Positions 59,363 through 64,000 of a stretch of 64,000 nt of DNA are shown here, piece after piece. The DNA lies in NCBI GenBank assembly GCA_950295325.1, contig OX485803.1:28272001-28336000 (forward strand), written 5' to 3'. This DNA is from Polytrichum commune. Taxonomy: Eukaryota > Streptophyta > Polytrichopsida > Polytrichales > Polytrichaceae. Below the pieces are notes generated by a model. It made no database searches. It was not told where the DNA came from and saw only the letters and a program-made list of their open reading frames with translations. A program made the translations under genes and the position numbers. Position 1 is the first letter of the stretch. Each line of letters opens with the position of its first letter.

Positions 59363-62300
59363 ATTTAATCAAACAAAACACTCTAGATCTCTTCCCATTT
59401 ATAAAATTTCAAATCAAATGACTTAGAAATTGAGGATACAAAAATATCTATCACAAATGTAGGCGGTGCCACTAGTGAGAGTGGATTGTTTACCACTAGC
59501 CTAGAGTATATGACGAACTTTAGGGAATTGTGAACGTTGATGGCATTCAAATCACAGTCCCAACAACAATACTAGCTTCAATTTAGGCATTGTGAATTAT
59601 ACATTGTACATTAAAGTCAATTTGAAGGGGATTTCTGCACTATGAAAAATCTACCTCAAATCATCCCAGTGTCAAGTTGAGACCTTGGGTAGGTCACTCT
59701 ATAGGATTTGTACAACACGTGCGGTGGAGGGGTATTTTTTTAAGGGTTATTTACTTCCAAGGCACGAATTAAAAGCTCCATGTAATTACCTAATTCTCTT
59801 AAATGGCCTTTTTTGCACCCTACCATTACTTATATTGCCCATGTCATTGCAATTTTTTGTAGTCTACATGCTTTTTAATTTTTTTTTAATTCATTATAAA
59901 TGTATTTTATGCAAAAGTGGTGGAAAAAACATGGCAACGAAAAACATAAAGCATATATATCATTGCAAAAACTAAGTACAAAAACTTATCATGAAAATGA
60001 AGGATTTGTGGTTACCAAAACAAATCTTAACTTGTGCAAAATATGTGTATCGTTAACCACGTCACATAAGAACAAGTGTGATAACATGATGCATATCATT
60101 CCAAGACCATAACATGAATGATATCATACAATCGCATGTGATGAAGAACACAAGGATACTTAAGCATAGTGTACTTTAAATTTTGCTTTAAAACTTGCAA
60201 TTTTACATCCCATAGAACATAACCTTCATGCATTAAAAAAAAACTTAGGGTGGAAACACAACAAGAGTGAGCTTGTGTTCACAAATACAACACCCACCCT
60301 GTAAAAATCTAACCCGAACACCCAAAAAAACGCAACCATTGCAACTATGCAGAAGTCATGTGGTTCCCTACGAGTTTGTGCATGTGGGTTTAGGGTATGC
60401 AAAACAAAACAAACTTTTACAACCCTATCCCATACCTTAGTGTCCAATGATTCATCAATTAAACAAGCGATTTATGACAGAAAAAACATACAAACGTCAA
60501 GACCTAAGATTAGGGGTTACCCAAACCCCCACATTGTCAACTGAACCATCACCATAATGGACAATATTTTTGCGGCCAACGTGATTTGAGTTCCAAATGG
60601 ATTGCATAGAGGTCCCTTACGGCAAGGTATGCAAAAGAACTCGTGCAAAGGCTCCATCTTTGGCCAAATCCTACATTTATCATCATTGTCCTAAAACTCA
60701 AATGGCCACTCCTACGGTGATTTCTCTTCAAACAAACTTTGAGCAAGGCATATATTTCTCCGTCAAAAACCTTCAACTTGTTGTAATATTGCGGCACAGT
60801 AGAATTGCCCTCCATAGTCCACATCCGTAAACAACAACACGGTCACCCAACAAAAGCACTACAATCAATCACAAACCGTGCACAGAAACTCTACACCCTA
60901 AATTGCCTTCAAAACAATTGTAAGACCTTCACCCAAGAAAATTGAAACCATGTATGGAACTTCACGGCTGCCCTTGATCCTAAAGGAACTACAAAGGAGA
61001 CTCTACAAAGGAGATCCTAAACCAACTAGAACAAGACATACTTGGTGGACTTTGTTACCATAAGCTTCACCAAGGAGGAGCTTCAACAAAAAGTTGCTCA
61101 AAACACAACAAACTCGAGGAAGAAACAAAACCCTAGGTGTTTTTTTAAAAACAATAGTGTGGAAGACGACCAATAATGGGCGCTTTGATTTTCATCCATT
61201 TTGGACAAACAATGAGCCATTTTTCATCTATCCCTCATGAGGCATGTGTATAAAAATGATCCTACTAAACATACATCCTACGATCCTTATATTCAACCCC
61301 TATATTATTTTTACAAAAAAAAGAATGGCCCACAATCTAAACCTATATACCTTACTTTTAATGATATTTTCTACTTTTAATGGACCCTTCATTATTTGGA
61401 ATTCTTTTATAAATTTTATGTCAAACAAATTTAATCCTTCCTACATCATGCCGCACGTCGTGTTTAAAATGCACTAAGTGAACTACCCAAGGCTGAGATG
61501 CACCCAATATTTAACCAACCAAAGCATCACTGTTGGGGCAAATTGTTCATTCACATACATGCACAAAATAATTATGGAAAAACATCCGCAAGAGGTCAGG
61601 AACAATGGTCTTGTCAGCCTTGTACTTAACCTCCACCACCTCTCTTATCACCATCTCAGTTGTAAAGCCTTCCCGGTTACAAAGGAAATTACAAGAACAA
61701 GGCTGAACTTAAGTATGTAAGTGACTGCAGAATGTTCTCCTATTGTTATGAGTTATGTTTACAAGATACTTGAGTTGCAACTTATAGTATTTAAGTTGTC
61801 TTGTATTACGTGTCATTTCAATTTCTAGCGTGTCAATTGACGTGTGCTTTTTTTCTTCACAAGTCACAGTATGTGTCAACTTCTAAACTGTGCGTGTCAA
61901 TTGACGTGCATTTTTTTGTTTGTGCAAGTTTTTGCATGTCAAAAGTGAAAAACTTGCAAAAACTTTGTCAAACATGTACATTGTTCACAGGTACTGTAAT
62001 CATGTCAACATTTCACATCTCAATCTATGGCAGAGGAAACTTCCTACAGCAGAAATGTAGTTCAATATTATATGTAGGGTATGCAGATTCTCATCAGAAA
62101 CAGCAGAATAAACCTCCAAGCTTGAAGGACCATTGATGATGAATGACAAACCATATTAAGTTTGAGATTGGACAGTCATGCACACATAATTCGACACCGT
62201 CATCGGCTGTTTTGACAAAATGAGGTATTCTATGTTGTGATGTTTGTGCAATTGTGATCATCAGGAGGGTTGTGAGGATGCATGTTGAATTTACAGCTGG

Positions 62301-63909
62301 GAGATTTCAATAAATTGCTTTGCACTTGTTTGGCATCCAAACACTCTGCAGAGATTGCTCCTATTTTTGTGTTTTATAGATGCTGGAGTCATCTTGGTGT
62401 CATTCCTCATAATCTCAAAAGTAACACAGTTAACTATTATTGAGGTTTGCGTACCGCCAAGTAGAGCTAGAGTGTTTTGTCACTATCACTGGCACCTCCC
62501 TGCATATGTTTTGAGGTTGCGGTCGCTCCGCCCTCTGCAACTCCCACAATGATCTCATCCTCGATATCGGAAACCTCCTCCTCCTCACTTTAGCTGTCAC
62601 TCTGCAATAACAAACATCCACAACAGAATGAAACACAACAGATTTAACCTACCCAAACCATCCTAGCAGGAATCATGCTGTTGTGTGTCCTTCATTGCGA
62701 GATTCTACAAGTTCAATGCTGAAGTGAGCACATCCGTGTATTCTTATCATCTGGTCACTTCATTGTATGCAAGGGGATAGGGTGAGAAAGTGCAGTTTCT
62801 TCTTGTTGCTAACGGCAATAAACCATCGGATAGGAATTCCGTTTTGCAGTATTATAAATGTGAACACGATTCAACGACTTTTATCTGGTGATTTTGTCAA
62901 CGATCATTGATTCAGTACCAGAGTGTATATTTTAATAGATATACTTTTGCAGTAATCTTCAATAAAAAAATTTAAAAAAATTCCCATGGATGATAGCAAT
63001 GTCTATGTGTAGACGGCTATGTGTCTCTTCAATCTACATTTCGTAATGAATGTGCTTGTTACATAGACAATCACTTCAATCAAATCAACATCACAAAGTT
63101 TGTTTGCAAGACTAGGTTCAGTTGGAAGAGAGCATTCTTGGTTGCGTAATATATTTTTGTTTGTAAACCGCATGCCCCTGACAAAGAAATTTGATTATGT
63201 TTTGAATCATAAGCGACCCTTGTCAACGAGCTTTGGCAAAGCCTCTGATTGTTGTGACCCCTCAATTTTGTCATGCCAGTATCACAAGGAATTACAAACA
63301 TAGACTATATTGCAGTTCAGAGTTCGTCTAATTCCTGGAGGAATTAGGGTAAAATGGATATCATATTTTTAAACTTGCTCGAAGCTTTCCTGTTTCTCAT
63401 TCATTATAACACCAAAATAAGTCTCTTCTCTTCTTCTTTCCGAGAAAGCAAGGGTGAGAATAGATTCCCATGGAATTATATAAGGGACATTCCACAAGAG
63501 TAAGTTAAGGTAGCCTTGCACTCAGAGTTCAAACCAGGACGCCGGAAGTAACATCCTGATTTCTCCAATTTCTCCTTGACCAGGAGAAACAGTCTCGTCT
63601 CTTTGCCTCCCTCTTCCTAAGATGAAAGAATGAGAATCAACCAAGTCGCAAGGGTTTAGTGTGCTCACAGAGCCATTCCGCGAGCATGAAACGAAAAACG
63701 TTAACGCAAACTCTGTATCCAACTGGGGTTTGGTGTTCATTCCAGGCTTTCAAGGTTTCGTCTCTAGTCTCTTGTTTCTTCCTTCCTCGTCTGCTCCCGA
63801 CTAAAATCTACATCTGTAGTAGATATTGTGACACCGAGACCTTTAGGAGGTTATCTTGACCCCCAAAGGAAGTGCCTAAGGTAGACAACATTTATTTGGT
63901 TGCTTCTCT

Positions 63910-64000
63910 TAAGGCATGTGGGTGTTATCTGGTTCGTTTTTCATGTTCTCCAACTTCTACAAATTAGATTTACACAACAAAACTTGTTTGCATTAGTAAA
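63910..64000 (+). repeat. Dispersed repeat R2, cut by window end
   Basis: GGCATGTGGGTGTTATCTGG followed by TTTTTCATGTTCTCCAACTT, the counterpart of 35845 onwards. Confidence 0.7.

Larger units (their letters stand above)
57597..64000. repeat. Segmental duplication, copy B, block 4 (runs off the window)
   Basis: Matches 30089-35960. Copy B has 57931-59290 extra and lacks copy A 33470-34142 and about 130 bp near 63798. The R2 repeat starting at 63910 is cut by the window end. No complete gene is visible. Confidence 0.88.

Noticed and set aside
1-64000. tRNA, rRNA and other RNA genes
   Set aside because: I looked for T-arm-like GGTTCGAATCC boxes and rRNA-like stretches and found none with a matching acceptor stem. 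A covariance search was not possible.

Overview
The window looks like intergenic DNA from a large plant genome. It is AT-rich, gene-poor, full of transposon remnants, and has one TIR-NBS-LRR (TNL) immune-receptor locus with small introns. The receptor's TIR signature (FLNHRGPDVK where flowering plants usually have FLSFRGEDTR) and the low gene density suggest a gymnosperm, probably a conifer. That is inference; no species can be named from the sequence.

Layout. 0.9-3.5 kb: a broken PIF/Harbinger transposase split by a GC-rich insertion. 3.7-11.6 kb: small inverted-repeat elements, including a 700-bp element built around a 42-bp hairpin minisatellite, and otherwise nothing recognisable. 11.6-17.5 kb (minus strand): a TNL gene of four exons (TIR, NB-ARC, linker, LRR), whose spliced reading frame I checked to be continuous for 1360 codons. 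Its LRR exon is an array of 213-bp units, and the 3' end is cut by a nonsense codon with decayed repeats beyond it. 17.5-36 kb: flank containing duplicated blocks, tandem repeats and two exon fragments of an alkaline ceramidase-like gene. 36-42.9 kb: transposon debris, a SWIM zinc-finger pseudogene, a perfect 130-bp duplication and a Tourist-like MITE. 42.9-46.2 kb (minus strand): a second, rearranged TNL relative in which the TIR exon has been amplified to four tandem copies, followed by a truncated, frame-broken NB-ARC. 46.2-64 kb: a second copy, in direct orientation, of much of the 17.5-36 kb flank, with its own insertions and deletions.

Main point. The 43.2-46.2 kb locus predicts a 797-residue protein of four complete TIR domains and no NB-ARC. 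The four TIR exons have conserved splice sites, all internal introns are phase 2, and each added exon fuses the start of the NB-ARC exon to a TIR body in frame. A stop codon lies 33 codons into the NB-ARC exon. All four domains keep the glutamate that is catalytic in plant TIR NADases. The sequence alone cannot show whether this gene is expressed or is a pseudogene.

The two copies of the segment differ unevenly: about 10% by eye near the receptor genes and about 3% from about 24.3/54.9 kb onwards. They have also lost opposite exons of the ceramidase-like gene, so neither copy can be whole.
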